64,000 nucleotides of DNA from Akebia trifoliata (Eukaryota > Streptophyta > Magnoliopsida > Ranunculales > Lardizabalaceae), in assembly GCA_017979445.1 (NCBI GenBank), contig CM030711.1:12476092-12540091 (forward strand). Reading direction: 5' to 3'. Of this stretch, positions 21,901 to 33,997 are shown in pieces (the stretch's first letter is position 1; each line of letters starts with the position of its first letter). The position numbers and the translations under genes are program-made. The notes below the pieces were generated by a model. That model was not told the origin of the DNA, ran no database searches, and saw only the letters and a program-made list of their open reading frames with translations.

Positions 21901-24900
21901 CAAATAAATAATTTAAGTTTGGCCAAAAATCATAATTTATTTGAAAATAATAATAAAATAGACTATTAATGAATTATATCTATTTAGGGATTTATTGTAT
22001 GATTAAGCTTTAAATTCTCTGCAAATAGGGCCATAGAAATGACTTTTTATGCTCTAATTGCACCCCCAAACCTAGATTTTGCTAGTCCTAACTACATTTT
22101 GCTAATTCTGATTAAAAATAAAAATGCCACTTTCATAGGTTACATGATTATATTTAGTGAATGTAGTAAGCCCATAAACCCTTAGGCTACCCATATTGAA
22201 TGAGTTTGAGTCATGAGAGTTTGTAGTGAACATACCCACAAAATCCAAACACTTATAAAAATATCAAAATAAAAAATCAACGTATGTAATGAAAACATAA
22301 GAATATTTTATAAATCAGTAAAAGGTCTTCTATGTTCGAGAAAATGCCTAATTTTTATTCCTTACTTTAAAAACAATTTAAGAAATTGATAGCTTAAGTA
22401 CCTCTGCAAAATTTTGATTTAAAATAAAAAAATGTCAACTTTTTCATATCAAGGTTTCACTTCTTAACTGTTAAGTATGGTTAATTCAACCTAAGGTGTA
22501 ACTCGAAATTAATGAGAGGTGTGGATGTTCACTTTAATATCTTAAGGGGCTTTATCTATTATATTCCTGTTTACTCATATTTTTACCAATGACAACTTTC
22601 ACCCTACTAAAACACTGTATTTGGTCTCATTGGACTATTTTTGTAGTTTTTCAGTTCTAACATTTTTTTTATTTTGATATTTTTTCAAATTATTTTACTT
22701 TTCTTTATCAACTTTTTAGATATCACCATTTTCTTTTTCAACGAAAAACAGGTAGCCCTTTTTCAAGGTACCTAGTCTAATCATATGGTTGTTGTTCAAG
22801 TCATACCAACTCTAGTTCTATTTTTCTTCTAATTAGCCAACCAAGGGAGAAGGAAGTCAAGGTTCATTAGACTAGGTTTTTTCTAACATTCTAAATAGAG
22901 ATGAGGGTCAACTTTTGTTCAATGAAGTCTAAATTTTCAAATGATTCAATCAGAAGTGATGTGAAGTTTTCAAAGTAATTTTTTTCTATGATTTTCTAAC
23001 AAGGAATACAAAATAACCCATGATAAAAATTGACTGAAGTTTGAAATTCATACGTAAAAAGTACATACAAGGATTTTGAAGAAAATATTTTCAGAAGTGT
23101 TGTATTCTTTTTATTTTCCATTTTTCAAAAGTTGAAAACAAATTACTATGCAATTGTGAGCTAACCTAATACCTCAAAACCTAAAATAACTATTGTCCTT
23201 AATATGCAAGTGGTAAGGAAATAGAGAGAAATATTAGATCACACCTGAAATAGATTGGGTATTAATTTGCAAAATATTGTTACAATTGATCTAAAAAGAT
23301 TTAACGTTTTGAAACAATTTCACACAAAATAAAGCCTACCTAAGAATGAAAAAAACAACCTAACTAAGAAAATAAAAACATCATAATCTAAGAAAGAAAA
23401 GCATCCTAATTAGAATTTGAACTCTGAGCAGCCTAAGCACTTGCGCAGACCTTTTTCTCCTCAACATAGGCCATCATTTGTCTCTACTACTTAATCAACA
23501 TATGTTAACTAGTCTGTAGATCCTTGTAGCATTGGTTGACATTCTTGAGTCCTCAAAATACATTCTCAAAAATAATATGATGCCCTTGTTAAGGTACTTG
23601 ATTAAGCCAGGACACGTCCTCTAAGTTTGGACTCGATGTAGGCTCATCCTCAAGTGGGTGCTTGTTGAACTTTTCTCTTGGGAACCCATAGCTGTGTGGG
23701 ATTCCATATTCCTCTTCATTAATACTAGGGGCCAATAAGCCCTAAACATAGGTCTTGAAAGCCCTTTTCCTTATAAAGGCTAGAATTTTCTTGAGTCGAT
23801 CCTAAGTGATTAAGATAGCCATGGGAATACCCATCTGTTGCAAAATATGATAGACAAGATGAGGCAAGCCCAATGATCAATTTCAAGTTGTCATCACATT
23901 TGTGAGTGTGTCAAAGAGCAGTTGAACCAGACAAAATGTTGGATTGCGTGTCTGAGCTGCGTGTAAGATGTAAAGATGATTGGTGTACATCTCAGTGAAG
24001 TATTGGGTACCCAGAACATTACTCATTCTCCATCGCCAATAAAGGTATTGATTCTCGTATTAGCATATAGATTTTAGATCGTCGTCTTTGAATCAAATTT
24101 CTAGTTTGGAGAAGCCTAGGTGGGTGACATAATGTTCAAAACCAAAGTCAGGCTCACATACACCATTCTCAACCAATTCGATTCTAAGAATCACTTGAAT
24201 GTAGTGGGTATCAATTGTGATCAAAATACTAAGGAAGTTGATGTTGATTAAAGGACTAGAGGGTTCAACTGAGATAAAAGAATCATAAAATCCTCGAAAT
24301 AGCTCTTTGACAAATGTCTCATTGCTTTTGTAGAGCAATTGACCCGATCCTCAAGCAAGGATTTTGCCACAAAACCAAGCTTCTTCTGAAAAAATGGTAC
24401 AAGTTTTGGGTGGCACTATTGGAGAGAGGAGGGCAAAACAAGGGGGTAAAAAAAATTGGAGGTTAATGTTCATGGGGTAACTGTGATACCAAAGATGGTA
24501 TGGGCAGCGCGGGTTTCGTTCGATTGATTGGTATTGGATCGTCGTTCATAATGCTCTCACTTGGACCGATCAGTTTCGATGATGAGTGGAGGGGAAGGGC
24601 TCGGCCAACAACTCCTTGTGAAGGGGTTTGGTAGTTGGACTTGGGAAGAAGAGAATGAGAAAGAGATTAGGGTTTGTGATTTTAAGTTCACATTTTAATA
24701 GGAAAATGAATTTTTTTTCCCTTGGAAAAGCCCAAGAAATAAATCTTCTCGGAAAATTCTAAAGTGGAAAATAAATTTTTGAAAAAAAAGTTTTAGGAAA
24801 AATTCTTGAAATTTTCAACCTTATACCCCTTTTGGTGAGTTCAAACTGAACGAAAGAAGGGAAATGATGGTCTTATGTGATAGTAAACTTGATTTACTAC

Positions 24901-25140
24901 CTAAATAACTTAAGGGTTGCCTCTCGAAAAGTGCTAGTTTATTGTCTTCAATCAGATAGGGTATGAGTCTAATCTTGGTACACAGGATCACTAAAAAATG
25001 AATCTTGCTTTTGGAACATGGGGAGATAAAGAAAAGGCTTCAGTTTTTGTCATTGGTCTAAAAATACTGTCATTTGATGGATTGAGGATCTCAATGGCTT
25101 CGTATTGATGAATGTTATGGACCACAAAAGATCCTATCCA
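21901..25140 (-). other. Decayed 3' region of an Athila-like element
   Basis: No intact gene is seen. It lies between integrase (right) and the 3' LTR (left) of a minus-strand element, where Athila elements carry a long, sometimes env-like, region. A short minus frame at 24093-24338 (ELFRGFYDSFISVE...VENGVCEPDFGF) may be a relic of that extra ORF. Confidence 0.45.
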
Positions 25141-26445
25141 TCAAGATTTCAATTTTCCTGGAAAAAGATGCAGTATAGAATTGTAAAGCAATACCATTTG
25201 ACTGAGGTGAAATTTTTTTCTTTGAATGTCCTTGTCGTGCCAAACTTTAGTACGATCCTTACATAATTTTGCACTATCATAGGCATCATTTCTCAACTTT
25301 TCCAATTTAATGAGTTTGAGATTTCGGTGTTCACCTACCTTGGTAATGTCGAAATTTAGGTGTTTCACTATCCAATAAACTCTATGTTCTAAATTTACTA
25401 GACGGTGACAAGATTTACCAAAGACCAACCAATAAGGCGACATGCCAATTGGAGTTTTGCAAGTAGTTCTGTAGGCTCACAATGCATTATTCGAATGCAA
25501 AGACCAGTCTTTCCTTATGGGATAGACAGTTTTATCAAGAATGGTCTTAATTTCACAGTTGAAAATTTTCACTTGCCCATTTTTTGTGGGTGATACGGGG
25601 TTGCCACTTTGTGAGTTATTGTGTATTTACAATCAGAACTTATAAAATCCGATTACAAAAATGTTTACCGTCATTGTTGATTATGGCACGAGGTGTATCA
25701 AATCTGGCAAATATGTTATTTTTAAGAAATTGAACGATTTTATGGTCATTAGTCCGACATACCATGACTTTCACCCATTTCGACCCGTAGTTTATTGTGA
25801 TTAGAATGTATTGGAATCTGTAGGAAATGGGGAAGGGGCCCATAAATTGATGCCTCACACATCGAACATTTCAATGATCAAAATTGATTGTTGGGGCATC
25901 TCATTTCTCTTGCTAATATTGTCCAAACGTTGGCCTCTATCACAAGATTTAGTGAAGAGATGAACATCTTGAAGGATGGTGGGCCAGTAGAAATCACAGT
26001 ATAATATCTTAGTAGTTTTTTTTTTTTGCAACCAAAATGCCCTCCATAGGCATGATTGTGGTAGAATTCTAGGATGTTTTTCTGATCTCCATCTGGAATA
26101 CATCGTCTAATTATTTGGTCTAGATTGTACTTGAATAAGTATAGATCATCCCAGAAGAACCATTTGGACTTGACAAAAAATTTCATCTTCTCTTATTTGA
26201 TCTAAGAAATGGGTGTTTGCCCTGTCATGAGGTAATTGACAATGACAATGTACCAATTTGTGGTAAGGCTGGAGACCAACATGATTTGTCATCTGCAAAA
26301 TTCTCAAAGATAAGCAGGGAGTCTAGATTGGACTCAACTATTAACCTAGATAGGTGGTCTGCAATCATATTTTCACATCTTTTCTTGTCTCAAATTTTGA
26401 GATCAAATTCTTAATTAAGGTCTAGAAAGTGATTTCTAGAGCCCT
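25141..26445 (-). pseudogene. Athila-like RNase H end and integrase (broken)
   Basis: Reading leftwards on the minus strand: the RNase H tail (EFDLKI...ADHLSRL near 26380-26420), then GGHFGCKK, YWPTILQDVHLF and SCDRGQRLDNISKRNEMP, with a finger Cys replaced by Gly in CDRG. Next are the core MGPFP, INYGSKWV and RTNDHKIVQFLKNNIFARFD, then the C-terminal MSPYWLVFGKSCH, RTKVWHDKDIQRK and LLYNSILHLFPGKLKS. This order and wording fit Athila-lineage integrase. Parts between 25450 and 25640 are frameshifted, and everything upstream of RNase H is missing at about 26445, where a plus-oriented LTR begins. Confidence 0.85.
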
Positions 26446-27658
26446 AATTTCGAAGACTTTACAAGTGAATTATACATTAAATCCTCTAATTGGATATAAT
26501 TCATTATTAATTCATAATAATTATTAATTTCAATAAAATGATGTATTTTGGAACTAATTATAGTTATTTTCGTGTAATAGGAAAAAGTCACAAATATTCA
26601 AAAAAAAACTCAAACAATCCAAAGTATTCATTGCGATCCAGGATCTAAACAAAGCCAATTGACCAAGACCTAGACCAATTGGACCCACATGGACTATGAC
26701 ATCCAGGTTGGGTAGGGTGGCACAGTGAATAAAACATAAAACTTCTCGAGATTTGTACAATGTGTTGGCAGCTGAAGATACTTCGTATTGAAGTAGGGTC
26801 TTGAAGTTATTGTTTTTACGGAAGGTTTTGAAACCCTAATCTAATCTCTATAAATAGGAGACCAGACCAGAGCTTAAGGATATCTAGAAAATTAGGAAAT
26901 TTCTTTCTCTTGTTTTATCTTTTAATTTTTGCTTTCAGTAGCAATATTGTAATCAAGGAGGTTTCTGACAGTTTCAGAAGCAAGATCAATAAGGAAGGCA
27001 TTTTTATTCTCTAATATTAATTCTCTCTTTTACTTTTATTTTATTTACTGTTTCATGCAATGACTATCGGCCAGACCTCCGTTAGAGAGGTCAATAAAGC
27101 TTGAGAAAAATCTTCTTAATTAACTTTAACTTGTTTTACATCACATGTTATTGATTGATTGTGGCATTTTATTAAATAGGGATTATTAGATTTAATATTT
27201 AATCCTCTGATTTTGATAGTTTAGACTTAGATAAGTTCAAACTAAACTATGCTTCATCTAGAAAGTTAAATATAATCTTCTAATTTTGTCTTTTTAAATT
27301 TAATCACAAATATTGGGATCATTGTTTGGGTTTAATAATTTAGATTTTTTGATCCAACAACATTAGTTTTATTGAGTGGAACGAGATAAAGAAGAAAAGT
27401 TAAATAATGAGATGATTTGTTATGATGGATTTGACTAATTTAATATTTGTATTGTAATTTTATTTATTGTTTTTCTCATTATTTTTAATTAGCAATAATA
27501 TTTCTAACATTATTTTAAATTTGTTGCCTTGAATCCTGATCTGTTTCAAGTTAAAAAGTAATAAGATTAACGTTGTCTCTTTGGATCAATCCTTTCTTGC
27601 CAAGGTTATTTGATTTGCTCTATTATTCTTTAGTAATTTAATACTCGATGAACAAATT
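26446..27658 (+). mobile_element. Athila-like LTR, plus orientation (approximate start)
   Basis: It holds a TATA box (CTATAAATAGG, about 26848) and the block GACCTCCGTTAGAGAGGTC. It ends ATACTCGATGAACA just before a primer-site-like sequence. It is similar to 53105-53586 (plus) and, more weakly, to 20770-21900 (minus). It replaces the 5' half of the minus-strand pol fragment, so it belongs to a different insertion or marks an inversion. Confidence 0.6.
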
Positions 27659-27659
27659 G

Positions 27660-27677
27660 GAGCCAATACCGGGGACA
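27660..27677 (+). other. Primer binding site-like sequence of the Athila-like element
   Basis: TGGAGCCAATACCGGGGA resembles TGGCGCCGTTGCCGGGGA, the site common in Athila-type elements, and follows the LTR end directly. It fixes the orientation of the preceding LTR as plus. Confidence 0.65.
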
Positions 27678-28811
27678 ACGGTTTGATCCAATACCTTTTT
27701 AACAAAGATCCGATTAGTATTTCTACTAATCGAAATTTTATTTTCTAGAAAAATTCAAAAACAAATTCGTTGGATTTCTAAATCAAGCGTGAGCAGAACC
27801 TTAGAATTTTCTTGATTTTTGTTAGAATTTTACCGCGGTGTAATGGTCAACTTGGGCGGTGAGGTCAAACCTTGAAATTTGCATCTCCAATTTTGATAGA
27901 AAATTTCTTCAGATTCCAGGAACTTAATGAATTAATATATTTTCTAGAGTTTTGACCTTGATTTGTCTTCTATTTTCAGTCGAAGGATTTTCCGAGTGAC
28001 GTGGTTGGAAAATTTATTCAACCATCCGGATTTAGTTCTTTGACGAAGAAACATCAAATTTTCTTTCTTTTCTTTTCTTTTCTATTTAGATTAAACTTCT
28101 AGTAGGTTTTTATTTTAAAAAATTCAAAATTTTAGATTTTAAATTTTATTTTATTAATTCAAGAAGACCCGGAGTATAATAGATTTAGAGAAGGACAATA
28201 GTGGGACGTAATTGCCTCAACCCATTGGGTTCGTACACTGAAACTGGTGTTAGTGGTTCGAGTAAACTTAACTAGTTCATCTCCCATCTAGAATGAGAGC
28301 TAAAACTCAAACCACCCATGTAACTCGTGTAAGTGGGTTTCTGTATTGGTTTTGGGTGAATTAATTGTACACTCTAGATTGCATTTAGTAAATAAGACAC
28401 CCTTACGAAGATGACATTATAAGATAAAAGTCGGATTTTATCACCACATTCTTGTCCTATTAGGAAATTGAATTCAAAATAAGTCAAAATTAATTAAAAT
28501 CTTATTAAACTTGACCTTGGGTCCCATCGAGCTCAATAAGTAAAGCTAATTTGAATTACATCAATTGCACTTCTTGATTAATGTTGGTGTCTAAGCGAGA
28601 TTCTGTCCTACTGTACCATGTTGTATTACAGTTGTACTAGGGAGATAGACTACATTTATTTTAGACGAAGAGGTTATTTAAGAGTGCCCTTGCTCAAGTA
28701 TTGTGTACCACCTTTCATTTGAGGATTAAATTGACCGGTCTGGGTTAGAGGCTCAGATTATCTCTTTGAAACAGTTAGGAGCGGTCTAGTTTATATGAAC
28801 CCATAAAGCAC
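27678..28811 (+). other. Retroelement leader relics, non-coding
   Basis: No gene is seen. The part from about 28555 (TCAATTGCACTTCTTGATTA...CACCTTTCATTTGAGGA) to 28740 is a diverged copy of the Ogre leader at about 36486-36650 (TCAATTGCACTTCTTGGTCA...CACCTCTCAATTGGAGA), so a second, decayed relative of that leader lies here. Confidence 0.5.
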
Positions 28812-29370
28812 CACTACAAAATATGATGTATTTAGAGGCGGTTTTAAACTGCCACCAATATCGACTAAACCACCTCCAATATATTTAAGGGCGGTTTAGC
28901 AAACCGCTCACTATAGTAGCGTCGCTGATTCCTTTTAGTAGCCGACTAAGGCTGGTTTTAAAACCGCCTCTAAATAATGATTTAAGGGCATTTTTTATAT
29001 TTTTAGAGGCTATTTGAAAATCGCCTCTAATAATAATAATTTAATGGCGGTTTAAAAACCGCCTCTCAAGAATATGATTTAAGGGCGGTTCTTATATTTT
29101 TAGAGACTATTTTTAAACCGCCTCTAATAATAATAATTTAATGGCGGTTTAAAAACCGCCTCTAAAGAATATGATTTAAGGGCGATTCTTATATTTTAGA
29201 GGCTATTTGAAACGCCTCTAATAATAAAAATTTAAGGGCAGTTTTAAAATCACCTCAAAATATTATTATTTGAAGGCGGTTTCTATATTTTAGAGGCAAT
29301 TTGAAAACTGCCCCTAATAACAAATTAGTTTTAAAAAAAATAACATTAGAGGCAGTTCAAAACCACCTCT
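28812..29370 (+). mobile_element. CACTA (En/Spm-type) terminus with subterminal palindrome array
   Basis: It starts with CACTACAAAA, the canonical CACTA end. Behind it lies an array of palindromic words built from GGCGGTTTAAAAACCGCC followed by TCTAA. From about 28960 a unit of roughly 92-95 bp repeats about three times (CTCTAATAATAATAATTTAA... marks each joint). Such arrays are the usual subterminal transposase-binding region. The opposite terminus was not found before 33.1 kb. Confidence 0.8.
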
Positions 29371-29938
29371 TATGTTGTAAAAAAAAACTTAATAAAATAT
29401 TCATTCCAAAATAAAACCTACAATTATATAAATAAAAAGAGCTGTTATTGGCACTACGAATTTCACTTATCACTTGTTTATAAAAAGATATCACAACCTG
29501 TAAATGAATATTTTACCAAACATAAGCTACAATCTACCAAAAATGCATCTACGAAATCCAAAAACAAATTACGCATTCACGAATATTTTCACTATAAAAA
29601 AAGAGAACTCTATGAATTATAAACAAATGTGATATGGTTCTTGGATTTAGTGTGCACTTGAAGGCAATCATCTCCCATACTCCACCCCATCTCCATGCTC
29701 ACTCTGGCAAAATAAAATGGTAAAGCCATAAATCATGTACAACCAAAACATACCTTAGAATCTGCCGTTTGCAATAATCTCATGGATGGCGTCACTGACA
29801 GCTTGATCCTCAGATCAAACAGGCAGCTTCATTGTTACCTGCTTGGGTCCATCTATCCCGAATGATAAGCAAACGAGAACCTTAACGTTGCCTACGAACA
29901 CACTGGACAAAGTTCTAGTTATGTATATGTGTATATTC
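29371..29938. other. Non-coding stretch inside or beside the CACTA element
   Basis: AT-rich sequence with no recognisable coding region. It lies between the CACTA array and the minus-strand exon-like blocks. Confidence 0.4.
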
Positions 29939-30825
29939 TTAGGCTTTTGTTAGTATCCCTCTCTTATACAACTTATCTCTACCCTCAGCTGGTGAATAAT
30001 TGAAGGTAGATTGCCTTGTAGTATTATCAGCTTCAAGAGAAGCCATCACTGCCTTGGCATTCAAATACCAAGGTTGAACATAAGGAGAACAATAAGTACT
30101 AGTAGAGGAAGTTGAAAGATGAAGTATTACTGATCCCCAATCTCTCATCCCACGCTTTGCTTCCTAATATACATTCTTGATCAACACTGGCCTCAATTCA
30201 GAGTTGAGGCTCTCCATCAAACAAAAGGTTGAGATAAAAATATATCCCTTGAAAAATAATACTAAGCCCTATAAGGACAATACTGATCTCTAATCAAATT
30301 TTGTTTTTCCTCTTAATTATCTCGACGTTGTGTTTCATGGAGAGCATCAAACACGAATGAACATACATACATAAATGCATGAATACATAGATACATACAT
30401 ACCAGGAGCTCTACCAATAAAACCAGCAAGATAGGACCAAGAACCTTCACGAACTTCAATAATCCTGTCTACCCATTTCACAGGCACAGGAGTTTCACCT
30501 CCTCTCCTCCGAATCCCACTCCCAATCTGCAACCATATATCCATCCACATAAAATAAAAAAAACCAAATCTATTATAGGAAAACAAACCTTTTGTATTGA
30601 ATTCACAGTAGAGATGCCATGTCTTTTGCCACGTATAGAAGCAGTAGCTTCTGATCTGATCCAAAATACTTGGATATCGTGAGGTTCGTTGTTTTGGGTA
30701 AGTAATCTACTTAACATTTTAGCAAAAGTGATGCAGAAGTATGGAAAGTAAAAGAAAAACACGTTGTACCTTTTCGTGAATGAATGCTCTCACTTGTTTT
30801 CGGCATATTACCATTAAAGATCACC
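29939..30825 (-). pseudogene. Exon-like blocks of an unrecognised gene fragment
   Basis: On the minus strand several open blocks have matching splice signals: 30770-30825 (acceptor TTCAG, donor GGTAC), about 30690 to 30589 (donor GGTTTG; contains VFWIRSEATASIRGKRHG) and 30403-30526 (acceptor GCAG, donor GGTATG; contains RRGGETPVPVKWVDRIIEV). A final open block ends near 29939 (SPYVQPWYLNAKAVMASLEA) and has an in-frame TAG about 10 codons before MRDWG. I do not recognise the protein. It could be a host gene fragment captured by the CACTA element or a degraded transposase. Confidence 0.4.
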
Positions 30826-33137
30826 CTGAAATACAAAGAAACAAATAAATGGATAAAATCAACAAGATGGCCATTATTTATTTACATGAATTGTCCACTT
30901 AGCATACATTTTAACATATGAACCTGCAACTTCGACCTGCAATACTACAGAGACCTTACGCTGACTCAAAGAATGCACCACTTAAGAAACCCCTAAAACA
31001 GAAAAAATGAATCAACCAACTTTACAGGATGGTATATTGATCATGTTAAGAACATGAATATTTCTTACCAAATTCCTGCGGGTTTCTTTTCTTGGTTTCT
31101 GCAGTTGTAAATCAAAATCAAGATGAAAACAAAACCACAAAAGTCATTAACGATGATACAAAGTATATATCCAACTTCCTCCATGCCAAACTTCATGAAG
31201 TCCCCTTGACCCTTGCAACAATAGAAGTATAAAACTGCATGATTAAGAAGAGGTAAACGCTTTTCATGTAAGGGAACCTTACACATGGACCTGCTTCAAT
31301 CAATGGACTCTCAAGAATGTAGCATCCATGAACCAGTTCTTGAAAAAGTTAGTTGATCCCTACGAAAAAGGACATGAACATGTGTTGGTGTCTGACACAA
31401 ACGTCTTTCAGAAGCCTGAAAAAAGAGACTTGCATACATGTATTACAATATCAGGTTTAAGTTATACTAGATCTCTTTGAAATAATCATGTGATTTACAC
31501 ATGAGCATTACACGGTGTCTGACATGGGAAGTTTGCAAAACATAGGTTTAGATAGAATTGAAGGAAATAAGAAGATTAATTCAGTTGGGACTTTTTTCAG
31601 ATAAGGCTTTGATGATTCTGATGCCAACGTTTATACCTAATATAATATAAAAGTGATTGATGAAAATCCCTTAAACTATAGAGTAACCACCAATTGTTAA
31701 TATGATGTTCACAGTTTCCCTTTAAAAGGGTAACTAAGTTAGTTGTATAATGACATCCAATGAGGTTGCACAATTCAGGCGCTTTTTCCCCTTTCTTTCT
31801 CTTAGATACAATCAGAAAAGTACATAAAAATGGTTGAGATTGTGAGTGGATATGAACACCCCAGAATTAAATGGAGGGATGAGATACATACGTACAACTG
31901 AACTCAAAATTTTGGAATAAGGTTTTGATGATGATGAAATAAAAATGTATGAGCAATGAAGCACATCATCGTATCCATATCCAGCAAGCTTTTTTTTTTT
32001 TTTTTCAAAAGGTAAATACAAGGCTTATGTTCATGATAAGTATTTAGACTCCTCTTATCGAGTCCTTTTTATTATGACAAGCCATCGAGTCCTCAAGGTA
32101 GGGGAGAAAATACCTAAATGTGGCAACTAAATGAGAAATCTGCAGCATAATGGTAATGTGTCCCACTCAATGTCATAAGGTTCCATATCTATCCATGTCC
32201 AGTTTCAAACTCACGTGTCCCTATCCTTTCGGAGTCAATTTAACTAGGACATGGTTCAATCCCAGCTTAGTCATAAAAACAACTCCTACATTAATCAATC
32301 CCACATTAATAACCTTGATTTGAAAGTTCAAGGGTGCCATTACAACCAAGTCCATCTAGTAAAAAAACATTCAACTTCACCGACAAGGTATTTGCCAAGT
32401 GTCTGACTTAAATAATGAGCAACCTTTTATAAAGTACATGGAGATTCCCTAAACGTAAATCCATCTTGCTAGCTACCTCATTGACTATCGCCAATGGAAG
32501 ACTTGAAAGGACCATATTCCTAGAAACAGATTTGGACAAGACTTGTGGTTGGTCACAATTAATAGGAGTTAATTGTGTTCGATCTGAGAAAAAAGGATAC
32601 ATGCAGTCAATGATTAGAGCTCATCTCATTGTCCTAATATTAACAAATAAATCTTCAAAAGGCTAGTTCAAACTTGGTGCATTAGGAGGGTCCACCATTT
32701 CACACTTGTTATTGTTGAAGCAGTCTTACTACAAACTTAGTTCAACAAAGTGGGAGTGGTATAGGAGGGGACTTGGGAGCGAGGGTAGGGAAACATATAT
32801 TGCAAACAAGTTTTAGTTTAATTGCTACTAAGCTTGTTCATCTCAAGGGTCTCAAATTGGAAAAGAAAATTATGGATAGATGGCCTCCCTTCATATTTGG
32901 TAAATGAAACCCCTCCCAAAAATTAAGAATGCCACTATCGTTATATTTTATCCTCATTCATTGGATCAGCTTATCAAGACTTTCAAAGGCATCCTCTTTC
33001 CCAGCCAAACTTGAACGTACTAAACAAAGGACACTTCTTATGGGTGTGGAGCACTAAAATTCCCTCGTAGTTACTAGGATGCCTTTCTACTCTACAGAAG
33101 GTACGGGAAAAGAAAGAAAAAAAAGACTTCTTCAAAT
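30826..33137. other. Non-coding stretch, no recognised gene
   Basis: Short frames on both strands (such as minus 31065-31286 and 31812-32021) show no domain or codon pattern I recognise. A T run lies at about 31991-32004. The right edge is the truncated LTR of the Ogre-type element. Confidence 0.4.
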
Positions 33138-33978
33138 CGAGTCAATCTCATAAGAGTAAGGTCAAAATCCTAAATCAAAACCCTAATCTAAACTAATCAA
33201 GTCAATCTCATAAGACTAAGGTCAAAACCCTAAATCAAAACCCTAATCTAAACTAATCAAGTCAATCTCATAAGACTAAAGTCAAAACCCTAAAACCCTA
33301 AAGACTAAGTCAAAACCCTAATTGAAACCCTAAAAGAAACCCTAATCAAACCCTAATGCTTCTAAAAACTTTATAAATAGGAGCCTCCACACCTTATTTT
33401 CGTATCAAAGAAAAAACCCTAGGAAAAGTAGGTGAAGAAGCCTCCACAACCTCTCCAAAACCCTAATTTTGGAGCCTCAACTCCTTACCTAACACCCCTG
33501 CTTTGATTTTAGCCTAAAAAACACCCAAAAACCTCTAAAAAATATCCCAAAAATCTACAACAAATTCGAAGCACCCAGATCCAAGAAGGAGATACCTTAC
33601 CTCGGAGATCAGAAATCAGATCCGGAGATAGAACGAAGTAAGGAACACGGTACAAGGAGCCGTTTTCACCAGATCTGAGGGAATAGCACTTTTGCAGATC
33701 GAAGGTAAGCTTTTTTATTATTTTTTTTAATCTAGGTTTGACATTAACGATGTAGATTTATTTGGGATAAGTAGAGACCGGCAATGGCCGGGCGGGGTTG
33801 GTGCCTAACACCTTCCAACCCCGTAACATGATCCCTGGATTCAGATTTTCTGTAGTAGATTAGTTTCTATCCGTTTTAGAGTCAGTTTGGTTCCTAGACC
33901 ATAATAACTAGGTGGCAACTCCCAAACCTCAAGGGTCAAAAGCGGATCCGCGCACCCCGAGGATCAAGGGTGCTTTTA
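33138..33978 (+). repeat. 5' LTR of the Ogre-type element, truncated
   Basis: Only the last about 840 bp of the LTR is present. It matches 49030-49879 closely and ends CTTTTA where the 3' LTR has CTTTCA. The first about 900 bp seen in the 3' LTR (starting TGTAGACATCCC) are missing. TATA box TATAAATA at 33372-33379. Confidence 0.9.
33160..33379 (+). promoter_or_regulatory. Telo-box-like array and TATA box in Ogre LTR
   Basis: Nine copies of ACCCTAA, mostly AAACCCTAA, lie in the about 200 bp before TATAAATA (33372). AAACCCTAA is the plant telo-box, found in promoters of growth-related genes and bound by telomere-repeat-binding proteins. The same array precedes TATAAATA at 49273 in the 3' LTR. 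A regulatory role is inferred. Confidence 0.5.
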
Positions 33979-33979
33979 G

Positions 33980-33997
33980 TGGCGACTCCACTGGGGA
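33980..33997 (+). other. Primer binding site of the Ogre-type element
   Basis: TGGCGACTCCACTGGGGA lies one base after the 5' LTR, the typical place and form of the primer site in Tat/Ogre elements. Confidence 0.88.

Noticed and set aside
33100..33104. GGTAC as definite target duplication of the Ogre-type element
   Set aside because: The 5' LTR start is missing, so a 5-base match 35 bp away is weak; kept only as a speculative finding.
33160..33350. Telomeric repeat tract (CCCTAAA-like)
   Set aside because: Spacing is irregular, the array is identical in both LTRs and lies at a promoter position; it is an LTR motif array, not an interstitial telomere.
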